A stretch of 64,000 bases of DNA. Origin: Botrytis cinerea B05.10. Its lineage: Eukaryota > Ascomycota > Leotiomycetes > Helotiales > Sclerotiniaceae. Below the pieces are notes generated by a model that was given only the letters and a program-made list of their open reading frames with translations, was not told the DNA's origin and ran no database searches. Below are positions 48,324 through 61,100 of the stretch, in pieces. Both the position numbers and the translations under genes were made by a program. Position 1 is the first letter of the stretch; every line of letters begins with the position of its first letter. Location: NCBI RefSeq assembly GCF_000143535.2, contig NC_037310.1, forward strand, positions 2,480,001 to 2,544,000, written 5' to 3'.

Positions 48324-49730
48324 CTATACTTCAACTATTTTATCATCATCCGAATCTGATGCAGGGTCTTCTGCATCTTGTGATGCCCAACTTCCGGCAA
48401 TACCATTCGCCTGCGACGAGAATGGTTTTGGCGAGGATGAAGGTTTGTCAGATCTTCGGGCCAAAGTTTTCATGCCTGCATCCACTTTCTCCTCACCTTC
48501 CTCATCTCGCATCAAAACCTGTACTAGTCTCTCACAGGCTTCTCTCATTTCATCGTGATCAACCTTCAAGTGCAATTCCCTTATGATTGGGTAAACCTTG
48601 ATCTCTCTCATAATATCTCTTCCTTCTCTTGTGGTTGTGAGTAACATCAATGTTTCCACATGTGTTTGCATGATAACGGGATCACTATCCCTCTCCTTAT
48701 CTGGCGGTAATAGTTGTAGATCTGGTAGCATTGCCATAGTTTCCTCTTCATCGAATTCCTCATTTCCCATAATAGGTAGCAGTAGATATGGTAATATATT
48801 GATCTCATCCTCTGACAGGAATGAAGGATGTGATTCGATTTCGAACGCAACATTTTTTATCGTCGATGCAACTCCTTTTCGACGAATGTCTGATTTGTGT
48901 TCGGTGAAAACCGTCATTTTCGTGAGAGGTACAACCCCATCGTATTCTTGTTTTGTCAGGAAGTATTTTCTTCCTTCTTCGTGCTTGGCTAGATCTGCGA
49001 ACAAATATGCGAGGTAGTCATAATCTGCATCTTTATTGTATGTTCCATCTGCACCCTTCACGAAAAGGTCCATTAGTTGATCGATCGCGCGATTATTCGA
49101 GGTTAATTCTTTCGGCGCAGGACGTTCGAGGGCTATGATATGCTTCAAGTCGTCCCATTTTGCAAGATTCGCGAGTAGCATAGCAATGAGATTTGCATTT
49201 GGTTCTGCGGGGTTCTGGGGACGAAGAACTATTAGATGCTGTCGGTTTAGAGACTAAGAAAGGAGATTAACGTACTGTCAACTTGTTGAATAAAGTATTG
49301 ATGAACTCCTTGTCACTCGCAAGATATTCCAAAACTTCCTTGTCTGTCGACAGGTTTATGAGAATTGTCATTGCATCTTTGGCAATTTGCTATACAGGCA
49401 TTAGTCGCGCCTCTACCAACGATCATGTTTGCGAGCTTTGAGTCGTACTTTGTAGTCGCGGACCAGTAGTTTTAAGTCCTTTACTGGCAGAAGCTCATTT
49501 GTTTTGAATATTGAAGGTTGCGATAAAGAATATGGAATCAAATTCTCGACGGCTGTTATGGCGCAAATCAGTCAAAGTTTGAACGGATGGTTCAAGTATC
49601 ATAAACATACCGATCGTCCGCACTTGAGTGTTTCCATGCGATATAAAATCGACAAGCTTCAAAACTGGTTAGCATGATTTCAATGAATAGAATAGGAGCT
49701 GAGTTCTACCTCTTCTAATTCAGTCGGCAT
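48324..49730 (-). CDS. hgh1: Hgh1 (FAM203) family protein
   Basis: Armadillo/HEAT-like cytosolic protein; Hgh1 in yeast acts as a chaperone for folding of translation elongation factor eEF2. Exons 49710-49730, 49611-49656, 49449-49552, 49276-49389 and 48324-49214 give 391 aa, each junction in frame. The first exon codes for only seven residues (MPTELEE). The two halves match the paired Hgh1 domains: an N-terminal repeat region with DAMTILINLSTDKEVLEYLA, and a C-terminal region with YDYLAYLFADLAKHEEGRKY, IRRKGVASTIKNVAFE and LPYLLLPIMGNEEFDEEE. An acidic, Ser-rich tail ends DSDDDKIVEV. No membrane segment or signal is seen. It is a single-copy housekeeping gene in most fungi. Confidence 0.9.
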
Positions 49731-50176
49731 ATTGATAATATTTCGAGTGTTTCCAGTGATGTCAATGACGAACTTCTTCAAAAATATTTTAGAGGGGCAA
49801 AATGCAAGCCTTCTTTTCTGCCGCTCTGTTGGGGTCACCGCTTTCTTATCCCGCCCCGCTAAGTTCGAATAATTTACTACCGGTGAGCTCTACATGGTAT
49901 TTTATATTGTCTTCGTATGGTGTCAAATGAACCTATTGTATCATTTTCTACCTCCCACGATTTCTATTCAATTGTATATTTTCAATGCATGTTCTTGATA
50001 CTGTCACCTAATCAAAGTTGTGTCAGATTTTTTTCGTCGTCATTGATTTATGATCTCCTCGCCGTCACAAGAACCTTGTGCCGAAGAACATATTTCGGCC
50101 ATCAACAACGATTACTGAACAACTAATATACTATTTGCTTCGTCTCTCCTAGCCTTGCCCAGGATCCCAGCCCCCC
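49731..50176. other. Intergenic region, no gene seen
   Basis: Upstream of Hgh1 and downstream of the GH28 gene. A 69-codon plus frame at 49917-50126 has no motif. Confidence 0.5.
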
Positions 50177-51812
50177 TCAAGCACAATTGATACCTAGCAA
50201 AGTCTTATTTACATTCGTACAAGTCCACGTTGCAGTTTTCTTGCTCGGCGTTGTGACGTTGATATTCTGAGCCGAGATGTTTATGCAGGACTTCTCATTC
50301 GTTAGTCAAGAGTAATTGATAGGCGGGTCATGGTTTTTGAGAAAGGACTATATGATTTGTGACAAGAGGGATGTACTCACAGTAGCACTACTGCACACCA
50401 AAGTTCCGACCTTAGGGTCATGTTTTTTGCTTGCGACACCGACAAAGTTCTTGAATACTACATCTTGTATTGTCATTTTCGTCTGGTAGAACTGTTAGCT
50501 AGCTGTCTCGGACTTCTTGTGAGCGAAAAAGAGGATGATGGATGGATTACTCACAGGATAGGCGTTGCAATTTGCAGTAGTTTGCATATAGCAAGAAGTG
50601 AGCTCAATCGCGTCTACCATTTCTCAATTAGTAATGGAAATTGACCCAACTTCTAATAAGATGATGTGAAACCTACAATCAACACTAGAAACCGACATCT
50701 TGTCATATGTGATATTCCTCACCACGCCACTACCTCCACCTGCTCCATAAGGTAGACTTCCATCCGAATTTGGTACTGCGCCTGCCCAGACCTTGATCCT
50801 CGCTGCATCACTGGCATTACTTAATGTGTTGTTGTAGATGTAGACATCTTCAACGATATCAGTGACTCCAACGTATTGTCCTAAACTGCCAACGGATATG
50901 CCGTGAGAACCTGAGCATGCCAAATTCTGGACGATAATGGAACTGCTGTTGGGTTTGAAGGATACGCAGTCGTCGGTATTAAGGATGGTTGAGTTTTGGA
51001 TTGTGATATGAGAAGAGAGGTAAGTGTCCCAGCCATCTTCGAACATTTGTTAGTCTCATGTGTAAACCAAAGATTAATGAAATTCGGCAAAGAGTAGGGG
51101 GGAACGCACCAGAATTCTTGACCGGGTTAGAGTTACTTGTTACTGCCGTCAAAGTCATCCCACTAATGAGTACATCCTGACTACCGGTGATAAGATTGAA
51201 CCAATTTGGTGGACTCTTCATTTTCAACCCGCTCATACTTCCTCCCGTCACTCCATTCATAACAAACAATATCGGCCGCGCAAGAGTACTATCTTTTGCA
51301 AAAGCATCCCACCATGGTTGCCCATTGCCATCAATGGTTCCCCCTCCATACCAATTGATGTCATTTCCACTCCATTGCCAAAAGGAACTGCTGTTTTGGA
51401 AAACATACTTAAAGCTATTGGCTGTCCAATAGGTTATGTTAGAGGAGAATTGAATGGTACCTGAGATGTTGAAGTCGATGGATTGGAGAGATTTAATGTC
51501 TAGCGCGGTGGAAATCGTGTAGAGGGTTTCATTTAGTTGGACAACTCCGCCGTTGTTGCAGGATTTGATGGCGGCAAGTAAGGCGGGAGAATCATCGCGG
51601 CCAGAGCCCAGGGAGGAGACATGGCAAGTGCGGTTTCGGGGCGTAGAAAGTGCAGTAGTTGCCAAGTGTGCCTTGGCAGGTTGGATGGGAGCAACTATGA
51701 TCTCTGGGCGTGAAAGGGATGAAGATGCGGTTTCAGCACAAGAAGAAAGATTAGGGAATGAGGAGAGCAAAAGAGCGGAGAGAACATTGTAGGAACGGGA
51801 ATTGAGATGCAT
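50177..51812 (-). CDS. Exo-polygalacturonase, GH28, secreted
   Basis: Releases galacturonic acid from the non-reducing ends of pectin. Exons 51110-51812, 50677-51036, 50555-50613, 50381-50482 and 50177-50290 give 445 aa. A signal peptide precedes a parallel beta-helix. The GH28 motifs are complete: NTDDC (catalytic Asp pair), [13 protein letters not shown] (catalytic His loop) and RIKVW (substrate Arg/Lys). CSGSHG with GQY, the [16 protein letters not shown] block and the late [10 protein letters not shown] and [10 protein letters not shown] blocks are of the exo-acting (PgaX-like) subgroup. The start of exon 5 is uncertain by one codon (AAG|TCC chosen over GAG|AAG). Many Asn-X-Ser/Thr sites fit a secreted glycoprotein. 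Its neighbours GH43 and a sugar permease suggest pectin/hemicellulose use. Confidence 0.92.
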
Positions 51813-52615
51813 TTTTGCGTGTCTTCAATTTTCGCAGATATGAGAGGAAGACGAATGAAGTTCAACGAGAGAAGGAGAATGAGAGAAACCAGAGATATCT
51901 TTCATTGATCTCAAGTACCTACCTCTTAGACATACCCCGGGAGGGGAAAGTTATGCATTTCGGACTCCAACTCCACCGAGAGAGGAGTCACGATGTTCAT
52001 GTTGGCCACTGCTGTAATATGGCCAAGTAGATCTACCACCTTTTTAACCTAAGCTCCATCCGAGAGGAGAAGTTAATTATATCAGCCTAGATTGAAGATT
52101 GCCAAAGCATACAGGCTAATATTGAAGGAAAACAGCTCTCGAAGCGCCACGCAAGGAACACGCTTCTCGATAACGAGACATGCTCTGTTATTTCACTTGA
52201 GAATCGAGGGTTTGCATTGGAACTCGACGAAATTCTCGGCGTCTCTAACATTGAAAGGAACAATGTCAAAAGGCTGGTAGAAATCCTGAGGAACTGTCTG
52301 CTCACCAACTGTTCGTTGTAAGATTGATGAAGCTTACAGACTTGAACCGTCACGGGAACTAATGCACGCTCCAGCCGTCAGTTCCTACGCTAGTTTGCGG
52401 TGGGGAGAATTATGATCCACCAATGATAATACTTTCCATTTTCCATTTTCCATTCAACATTCAATAACCTTACATGCGGCCGCATGCATGATACATTGGT
52501 ACCAGAATGCAAGCACTTCAAATAAGAATGACTTTTTCTAAAAGTACATTCTCACGCCGCAAATTTGAGCCTCGTCGATGGTCTTGAACCTAGTCCCCCA
52601 TACTTCAAGCTCATC
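51813..52615. other. Divergent promoter region
   Basis: Between the GH28 gene (-) and the GH43 gene (+), which could share upstream control. A triple TTTTCCATT-like repeat lies at about 52433-52457. No gene seen; frames at 52087-52353 (-) and 52092-52280 (+) overlap and lack motifs. Confidence 0.5.
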
Positions 52616-54488
52616 ATGACCAAACTTAATACTTACACCAACCCTATTCTCCCCGGAAGCCATCCCGACCCCTCCATCATCCGCTCCGGCGATAACTACT
52701 TCCTCATCACATCTTCCTTCGAATACTTTCCTGGGATACCCATATATCACAGCACTGATCTGATATCGTGGAGACTCATATCTCATGCCTTGACCCGTCG
52801 TTCCCAGCTTGATATTCGGACTCCCGAACCAGGAGGTGGAATATGGGCTCCGACTATCCGGGAGCATGGTGGCTGGTTCTATATCACAGCTGCGTGCTTT
52901 GATAGGTATAGACCACAGGAAGATCAGAGGGTTTGGCCGAGAGGATTTTATGTTAAGTGTAAAGCGGAAGATGTTTTCGGGGGCGAGTGGAGTGAACCAG
53001 TTTGGTTTGATGAAGTAGGATTTGATCAAGATGTAAGTGCTCATTTTGAGCTTAGATATTAGCTGCTGTCATTCAGATGAAAAGGAACAATGATTTGGAT
53101 GCTAACAATCATGGAAGCTGTTTTTTGACGACGACGGAAAAGTCTACTTATCAACCACTAGACGCAAGCATGAGCGTACAATTGAAAAGCCTCTCAAAGA
53201 TTTTGCCATCCACATCACCACTATTGATATTTCCACTGGGGTGTCTACATCTCCTCCCCAAGTAATTCGCTCCTCTCCATCGGGTATTGCAGAAGGATCT
53301 CATCTTTTCAAGCGTGGGAAGTTCTACTATCTATTTACTGCTGAAGGTGGCACCGAATCGGGACATTGTGAATGGGTATCGCGATCATCAACTGGACCCT
53401 TCGGACCATGGGAAATCATCGATGCTCCATTATGGAAAATCGGTACTGTAGGTGACGAAGTGGTTAATACAGGCCATATTGATATTGTTGAAGACCAAGA
53501 AGGAAATTGGTGGGCAGTCATGCTTGCATGTCGGCCTATAGTACTAGCTGACGGAGTCAAATCTTCTGTTTTTGGTAAGATCAGAAAATTAGCTGCCTAC
53601 GGGTATATCAGCTAATTTGGAAATTCAGGAAGGGAGACCTTTCTCGTACCTATGACGTGGGAGAATGACTGGCCAGTTGTAAACGAAGGCAAGAAAATAA
53701 CTCTTCAAGGGAAGGGTCCTGGACTATATCAAACACAACAACCCACCAAGTCGCGTGATGACTTTACGAGTCCAGAGTTGCAACTTGGTTGGTATCGAAA
53801 GAGTAGGCTCACCTTGTATGATCCTTAACACAGCACTCAAAAATTCAAACGCTCATGCCAATTGAACATGCTGATCATTGCTCTAGATACTCCCCAAAAA
53901 CAAGACTTCGAAATAACTTCCAATCCATCTAGCTTACGTCTATTCGGAAGTCCATACACACTCGGTAGTCCAGCTTGCCCTACCGTGTTCTTCCGTAAAC
54001 AAACATCTCGCATAGGGGTTTGGTCTACACGGCTCTCCTTCAATCCCACTTCTACCCACATGGAAGCAGGCACTGTAGTATACTGGAACCATTTAACTTA
54101 CGCCCACATCGGAATCAAGGGCAGTCCCCAAGAATCTTGCAGACAGGTATTCAGTCATATCTTCATCAACGGTCAGGCCAAGAGACATAACATCGACGAC
54201 CTAAAAACCAAAGGCGACGTAACACTATACATCTGGTGTACAAACGAAGGATACAAATTAGGCTTCAAACCAAGCGATGAACCCACCATAAAAGCCATAA
54301 AATGGATAGGCGAAACAATAGTCGAGGAGATAACGGCCGATCCCCCCATCGGTGCCGCGTTTACAGGAATGATGCTCGGAGTCTATGCGACTGGGAATGG
54401 GGATTCGGGCACTGTACCTGCGGATTTCAGCTTCGTGGAGTTTGACACTCTTTCGAAGCCCGAGTCTTCGATTCCTGGGGATCAATGA
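52616..54488 (+). CDS. GH43 beta-xylosidase / alpha-arabinofuranosidase, intracellular
   Basis: Inverting glycosidase of family 43. Exons 52616-53032, 53118-53574, 53629-53802 and 53887-54488 give 549 aa. NPILPGSHPDPSIIRSGDNY carries the catalytic base Asp (about residue 18) at the start of the five-bladed propeller. The blade-3 Asp region reads LFFDDDGKVYLST. GIAEGSHLFKR (about residue 197) carries the general acid Glu. GHIDIVEDQEGNWWAVML is the conserved blade-4 His region. The C-terminal 200 residues form the beta-sandwich (SLRLFGSPYTLGSP start) typical of the two-domain subgroup with xylosidase activity. There is no signal peptide, so an intracellular enzyme acting on imported xylo-oligosaccharides is likely. 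The start is the first ATG in frame. The last intron joins WYRK|NTPQKQDF. Confidence 0.9.
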
Positions 54489-55351
54489 GCTCTTGACTAT
54501 TTAATTGCTGATAATTAATGATATTAGAATTATAATGCAGAAATCAAGATTATCTCAAACATAAACTGAAATCCTCAACCGTTAGTAAATTTTGAGAATT
54601 TAGATGAGAATAAATAATCCAAATATCATTCATTACTCATATTTTATTTAGAAAGGCACCCATATGTTTGGTATCAAAACACTCGCTAGAAAGATCTTGA
54701 TTGGATTTCAAATTATCAGGAGATTTTAATTTATGTGTGAATGGATGAATGGATGGATGAACAAATGAACTGTGCCGGGAGCGACATTTAAAAATCAAAA
54801 TTTTAACATTTTCAGAGCTTATGAGAAATAGCCAGGCTAACTTAAAAAAAAAAAAAAAAAAAATGGTTACACATTCTCCTTCTATGTTAAGCCATACATT
54901 TCCTCGATATGATACGATCAAATGGCTGGCTGGCTGACTCGGTAACAATTCAGACATCAGAGAGAAAATGAGTCTGTAGGGTACTTCCTTTATATCTACA
55001 CGGACACTCCCACGTCTAATCTCATGTCCAAGAGCTTTCACACAACGTGCATTTATTTTTTCCACCGTGGGTATAACATAACCATTCAGCAATACAAAAA
55101 GCGTGAAAACATTACTCGAGATAAAAAAAAACTCTGGTGATTAAATGCATAAATGCATAAATACATAACATTATCTCATATTAACTAATTCCGCATCATA
55201 AGTAGGCATGTAGGTTAATAAGTAAGGTACAAGCCCGTCATACCCCCAAACCCAATCATAAAACCCATCATCATACCAATGCGCGAGTCCATCCATCTTC
55301 TAAAAGTTCCAAATCTCAAAAACGCATTTATCAGACCCCGCTTCTGCGCAC
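54489..55351. other. Convergent 3' region with poly-A tract
   Basis: Between the GH43 and sugar-transporter stops. It contains a run of 20 A at 54844-54863 and AT-rich direct repeats such as AAATGCATAAATGCATAAATACATAA near 55143-55167. A 151-codon minus frame (54637-55092) crosses the poly-A tract, contains a run of Phe and is not considered real. Confidence 0.5.
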
Positions 55352-57199
55352 CTAAACCTTCTCATGCATAACCACATTTTCGCTTTCCACGCCCGCGATA
55401 TCCGCGCCTTCCGTCTCGACATGCTGAACATGCGCATGGTGAGTATCTTCGAGGCCAAGCTGGGCACCTCCTTTCTCAACATGGTTTACGCCTCCGAAGA
55501 GCACGTCCATTTCTTCCAGCGCAATATTTCTAGTTTCTGGCACGATGAAGATGACGAAGACGGCGAGGAGACAATTTATACCGCCAAAGAAGAAGAATGT
55601 GTAGCTAGAAGAGGGGATGTTAGTTATGCGTACAAGGAGAAGAGGAAGCAAAGGGGTGAGAGAAAACTTACAAACTGCACTTGGCCAAGAAAACGGGGAA
55701 GAATTGATTGAAGACCAAATTCGACACGTTTTGCCATTGACTGCACATACCCACGGCCTGGGCTCTGACATTCATACTGAAAATTTCAGAGGTCCAAATC
55801 CAAGTTGTGGCTCCCCAAGTAGGTTTATAGAAGAAGATGAACAAGAAAAGTAAGAATGTGAGTGCGATTCCGACGGGTTGATCTTTGGTGAGTGTTTTCG
55901 TTGTCCCGTTCATATAGTAAGCGTCTGGTGTTGCGATTCCGACGGCTGCAAAAGCGATCATGCAGAGAGCCATTCCGAATCCTCCGACGATGAAAAGGAA
56001 TTTACGTCCATAACGATCGACGGTCCAGACGGCGTTGAGAGTGAAGATAATACCACAGGTACCGTTGATAGCGTTGATGAGGTTGATAGTTTCGGCATCT
56101 TTGTAGATTCCCTTGTAGATAGCTGATGAATAACTGTTGAGACTTCCCTGACCAGTAAGTTGTTGACCAGCATTGACGATAAAAGCAATCCACATTCTCT
56201 TGCGGACAGATTTATCCATCCACAAAGCCTTGTAAGAGCTAGTAGATTTCTGTTCCCTTTCATACTCGAGCGCTTCTCTGATCTGGAGGAGTTCATCTTC
56301 GACTTCTTGCTCGGTGTCGCGGACTTGGAGAAGGGCATGGCGGGCTCCTTCAACGTTTCCATGTGAAATGTACCAACGAGGGGTTTCGGGGATGAAGGGG
56401 AGGAGGACACAGATGAGGATTGGAACCATCATTTGGAAAATGACAATTGTCTTCCAATCCCAATCTCCGAGAGCAGCGGTGTGTTTTCCGGTGGCGAAGG
56501 CAATCCAATAGGCGAGGAATGAACCGACTGAATAGAACAACTGCCAGAAACCCATGATTTTACCACGGATCTCGGATGGTGCAAGTTCACCGATATAAAC
56601 TGGTCCAGCGGCTATGCCATTGTTAGATGTAAATTTGTACAATGTTCTGATCGGTACATACTCAAAGCAATTCCCTGTCCAAGACCAATAATGACACGAC
56701 CTCCAATGAATGCATTCAAGTTTCCTCTTGGTGCAAAACATTGGACGAATGTAGCAACAATGGTTAAGAAACAACCGATTCCCATTCCCCATCTTCGTCC
56801 AAGTCTATCGGCCTATAGTCATGTCAGCATCTGAATCATTTGTCAAATGATGAATATCCTACGTACAATTGGTCCACCGAAGAAGAATCCAGACACGATA
56901 CCACCGATGTTATAAGATGTGTTGACGAGACCGAGGGTATATGTACTCTGAAAAGTGTTAGCATCTAGTGTCTAGTCAATTGGACGATTGTGCTACTCAC
57001 GGGGTGATCGAAGTATGCAACCCAATGTTTGGAGTTTTGACAGGCATTGAAAACGGAAGCGTCATAACCGTACAACACCATGCATGCGGCTGCCACCATA
57101 GAGATGTACCTGTAGACAAATTAGATTTTCGTTTGACTGTTGGAAATTTCGGGATGATACTGACCAATTGTACCATCTCTTGTTAGAGGTGTTAAACAT
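55352..57199 (-). CDS. MFS sugar/H+ symporter
   Basis: Plasma-membrane sugar transporter of the major facilitator superfamily (SP family). Exons 57165-57199, 57001-57109, 56867-56947, 56662-56812, 55672-56611 and 55604-55352 give 522 aa; every junction keeps frame. Twelve hydrophobic segments can be traced. Family signatures are ADRLGRRWGM (helix 2-3 loop), GRVIIGLGQGIA, PSEIRGKIMGFWQLFYSVG (helix 4-5), PETPRWYISHG (after helix 6), the QQLTGQGSLNSYSS helix-7 region, VDRYGRKF (helix 8-9 loop) and VPETRNIALEEMD (after helix 12). The helix-7 motif reads QQLTGQGSLNSY rather than the QQFSG.N of hexose carriers, closer to lactose/cellobiose or galacturonate-type permeases. The substrate is not assignable, but adjacency to GH43 and GH28 suggests a plant-wall sugar. 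Confidence 0.92.
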
Positions 57200-58168
57200 C
57201 TTGAATTTTTCTCCTATTCACAACGCCGATTGACTCTTCTGGTGATAAGGCAACGGACACAATTGAAGCGAATTCCTCCTCAATCAATTGACTTCTTCTG
57301 CAATTGATAGCAAGCAAGAAGTTACAAAGGTACAATGAATGAGATAGAACTGACAGCCAAGTGTAACCTCAATCAGGGGGTTCGAATTGTATATATACTA
57401 CTTATCGTATTTTCCCCATGGGACTTTGATAGCTGTAACATGGTCTACTGCGCCGTACGATCTTCTACACCGTTCCCAAGGGTTTACTTCCACACGGAAA
57501 TGATTGAAGTAATAATTGCACCAATCCGCACCGAATGTTTTTAGTTGTTTAGTTGTGGCGTTCCAATAGAGACGCTCGCCTCACGTTGGTTGGCATTGAT
57601 CCTGGAGTAATCCTGGAGTAGTCCTGGAGTAATCCTATAGCAATCCCAGCAATCCTGGAGTAATCCTGGAGAAATTACCTGCACTTGTGGGGGACTTTTT
57701 CCATATCCGTGGGGAAATTCCCCCAGATAAGAACTCGCCGAACTTTGTTGGGGTCATTGGGGTAAACCTCCGCTCGTGCGCGAGTAAGCATACATGGGGG
57801 TATGAAAAATGCTGGTACAGCATTTCCAACCCTTCGTATTGATGAATCAAATCAAAAGATATCGAGAAAATCTGGAGCTTCCAATATGCGGGGAAGCACA
57901 AAAACAATATTTACAATGCGAACTATCTTTTGGTAAAAGCAGGGGACCAAATCCGCTTGGATTCTTCACGTGGAACTGGAAGACTAGAGTTAATCACCAA
58001 CAAATCATGCATATTAGTACTGTTCATTAACAAGAGCTAATCCCCATTTTCCATCTGATCATACAGTAATCATCTATCTCTTCCCCAAGAACGCCAAGTG
58101 CTCCAGTTTTTCCGTCCGTCTATCCTTTGTTCGACATAGCCTGAGATGTCCATGTCGCACATGGAATT
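57200..58168. other. Intergenic region with minisatellite
   Basis: Promoter of the sugar transporter followed by the 3' side of the Cid1-like gene. It carries the 11-bp minisatellite listed separately. Frames at 57335-57544 and 57635-57907 have no motifs. Confidence 0.5.
57597..57671. repeat. Minisatellite, about 7 units of TAATCCTGGAG
   Basis: Units: TGATCCTGGAG, TAATCCTGGAG, TAGTCCTGGAG, TAATCCTATAG, a 9-bp CAATCCCAG, CAATCCTGGAG, TAATCCTGGAG. Six are 11 bp and one has lost two bases. Confidence 0.9.
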
Positions 58169-61100
58169 TTAGACGTTTCCAGCCGCAACCACCTGCTTTT
58201 CCCATCCGTGAATAGTATCCAGTAGAATTTGTAACTCAAATTTGGAGTCGTTGGGAGAATCAGGAATCGGATCTAGAAGTCCATCTTTCGATTGATATTT
58301 GGTTCCAAGAGATTTGATGATACCCCATGCACGCCTAAACTCATCTCGAATGGATACAATTCCATTGTGAGTCACAGTACGTGCAATATTATGCTCAATC
58401 TCGAATGGATCTTCAATTGCTAAGAGATACCGATGACGAACCTCCTTGATTTCTTCCATAGTCTTAGGAGCCTGTTTGCCTTCTGGCGCCGCAGATAAAC
58501 TATTAGCATTCTTCTTCGTAACGTTTGGGGTCGAGATAGTCGAAAACGCTGGCGTTGTAGGGGTAGGGGGGGCTGCGATTTGCGTGGTTTCAACGACCGT
58601 TCTTGCGCCAACCCATCCTTTCTCGTGCTTGCTAAGGATGCCATGGTTTGATCGTAAACTCAACACTTCGCGACCCCATTCGAATCCTCTTCCTTGAACC
58701 GTTGTCATCTGTTGACTCTGTGCAAAGTATTCAAAGAATCCCCGAAGCAACATACCCACAGAGTCATGATTATGTGTTAACATCTTACGCTCTGCCAAAG
58801 ATCTGATCTCTGTTTCGTTTCTCCAAAATCTCACATCATGACCATCACAAGTAGTCTGGGCTTCTTTTTCGGCAGGAGAAAGATGCGCAGGTGGCTCTTT
58901 ATTCATGTGCTGAAGATTGGGTAAAACCGGAGGTTGGGCAATATTCATTAGGTAGTGTAGAACCATCAGTACGTAGCCGTAACTTCCAAGCGTACCACGA
59001 TATGGAGTGTTGATTCCTCGAGTCTTGGCCCAATGCTTCACAAATAATACTACAATCTTGACTCTTGGGTCACAGATAGAGTACAGTCTGAGAAGTAATG
59101 TGTTATGCAAAGCCAAATGATTTGAGAAATTGATATCGCATTGAATTCCAACTTTGTCTTTGGGGAATTCAAGATGATCCTTGTATCGGTCTCGAGGTTT
59201 GTTAGGTGATATTTGAGTTGGGTCGGGAAGAGTACGGATGATTGCTACCAATTCTGCTTGTGAATAATCAACAGAAAATTGTCTAGTAGCTAGGTCTCGT
59301 AAAATTGGAATGTATCTTTCAATGTGAGGTTTTGATTCCTCGTCGTAGAGATTTCCTTCAAGAGCATGTTCATAGTCTTTCGCCAGTTGCAAAATTTGAT
59401 GTCGGCGAGCTACATCTTTTAACGTCACTATTCCCTCCATACTTTGCAAGGTATCGCGAATTTGAACATCATGGATGCCATCAATGTAGTGTTTGATAAA
59501 CTGGCCAACAACTTCTTCTTCCGTTAAGTTACGCGGGCGAATGAGGTTTTGGGGCAACCCCTTGCCTTCAAGATCTTCCTTGAGTTTCTCGACTCTTGCG
59601 AGGTATTGTTTTGGACCCTCAAACATCAATTGGTCAAGATATGCGAAGCGTAAAGAATGGATCCTCTTCAAACGTTCGGTAGCGGCATGCAATTGTCTAT
59701 TGTAAATATCAGACTCGGTAACGGGCCCTGTTTTATTCCGTAAAAGGTTCCATGACTCGAGAACAGCAAGAGCATCCGACTCTTGTTTATCAGTTGCTTC
59801 CAATAGAACCCGCTTATCCCATGCCATTGCTAGTCTTTCTCCTTCGATTTGTGTGCAAATTCCATTCAGGGATCGCTGTACAAAAGACACAGCAGGATCA
59901 AATAATGGGGAGATGGAAGGAGAATCAGATAACCGCTTTGATAAGTCCGCAGAATGCAATCCTTGAATAAAAGCCCGACAAACTTCATTGAGAATCTTTT
60001 CTTCCTTCGCATTAAGGTCGGTGGAGTTCACAGATAAATCGCGGCCGCCATGTTTTCTCAAAGCACGCTTCGCACAAATATGGTAGTCAATAAGATTCTG
60101 GTGTTCTTTTTGCTTCAAGTTGATACCCTTCTTCTCGGTTTGTTGTGCTTCTCCTTTGCTATCTGATTGGCTTGTGTTGCTGATAATTTTGGTCAATGAC
60201 TTAGCTTTCGAATGTGTCTCTGTTGGGGTTGGCTCAGGAGACTTTGTCGTGTGACTGTCCAAGTGCTTATCGTCTGCATCATCATCTTGACCTTCGCCCA
60301 AACCACCCTCCCATTTATTACGCTCCGCCAGAAGATCTGCCATCAACTTTGGGAGTGGTTTCTCGCAAAGCTTGATAATAGGAACCCTTGTTCTAGTGAG
60401 TAATCGTGCGCCATATCCCAGGCTGAGCAACCGCTTTTCCAACAGCCGCGGTATTTGAGACTCCGAAGACTCCGCAGATGGATTCGAGAATGGTGTTAGA
60501 ATCGCAAGATCCATATCAGATCCTTTGGTTGCAAAGCCCGAACTCAAACTTCCATAACATTTCAATTGGACAGTCGAAGAATCAAATTCTTTGTTGCCAC
60601 TGTTTTCTCTCTCATGCTCTGTAATTGCTGCTTTACAAATCTCCTCAATATGAGCTCGGAACTGCTCTTTCTTTTTTGCCTCATCGACATCAATCGCTAT
60701 TTTCGGAACACACTCTTCAGCCAATTTGTCCAAGAATGCACCCTGTCCCATCATTTCATCAGTAGCTGCTCCAAAATATCGCCTTCCTTGTCCACTAGAA
60801 TTCGAAGGACCTGGATGATACAATTGTCGGTTTTGTGGTGGAGGTCTTTGGGTGAAAGAACTAGACCCGGGGCTTGTTTGATTCATATTTTGCCAAGAAT
60901 GCTGTTGATGTTTTTGAGGGTACACAGGACTCTGAAACGGAAGATTGGGACTTTCTTGATTCGAGAAACCACCTGATCTAGGAGAATTATGGTATGCCAT
61001 TTGAGGAGTATAAGGAGACCGGGTTTGTTGATAAGATAATTGTGGAGAGAATTGTCCTTGTTGATAAGCTTGTTGCGGTCTTTGATTGTTCCTTTGATTG

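Noticed and set aside
54637..55092. 151-codon minus-strand ORF
   Set aside because: It is carried across the 20-A tract as a Phe run and has no other features.
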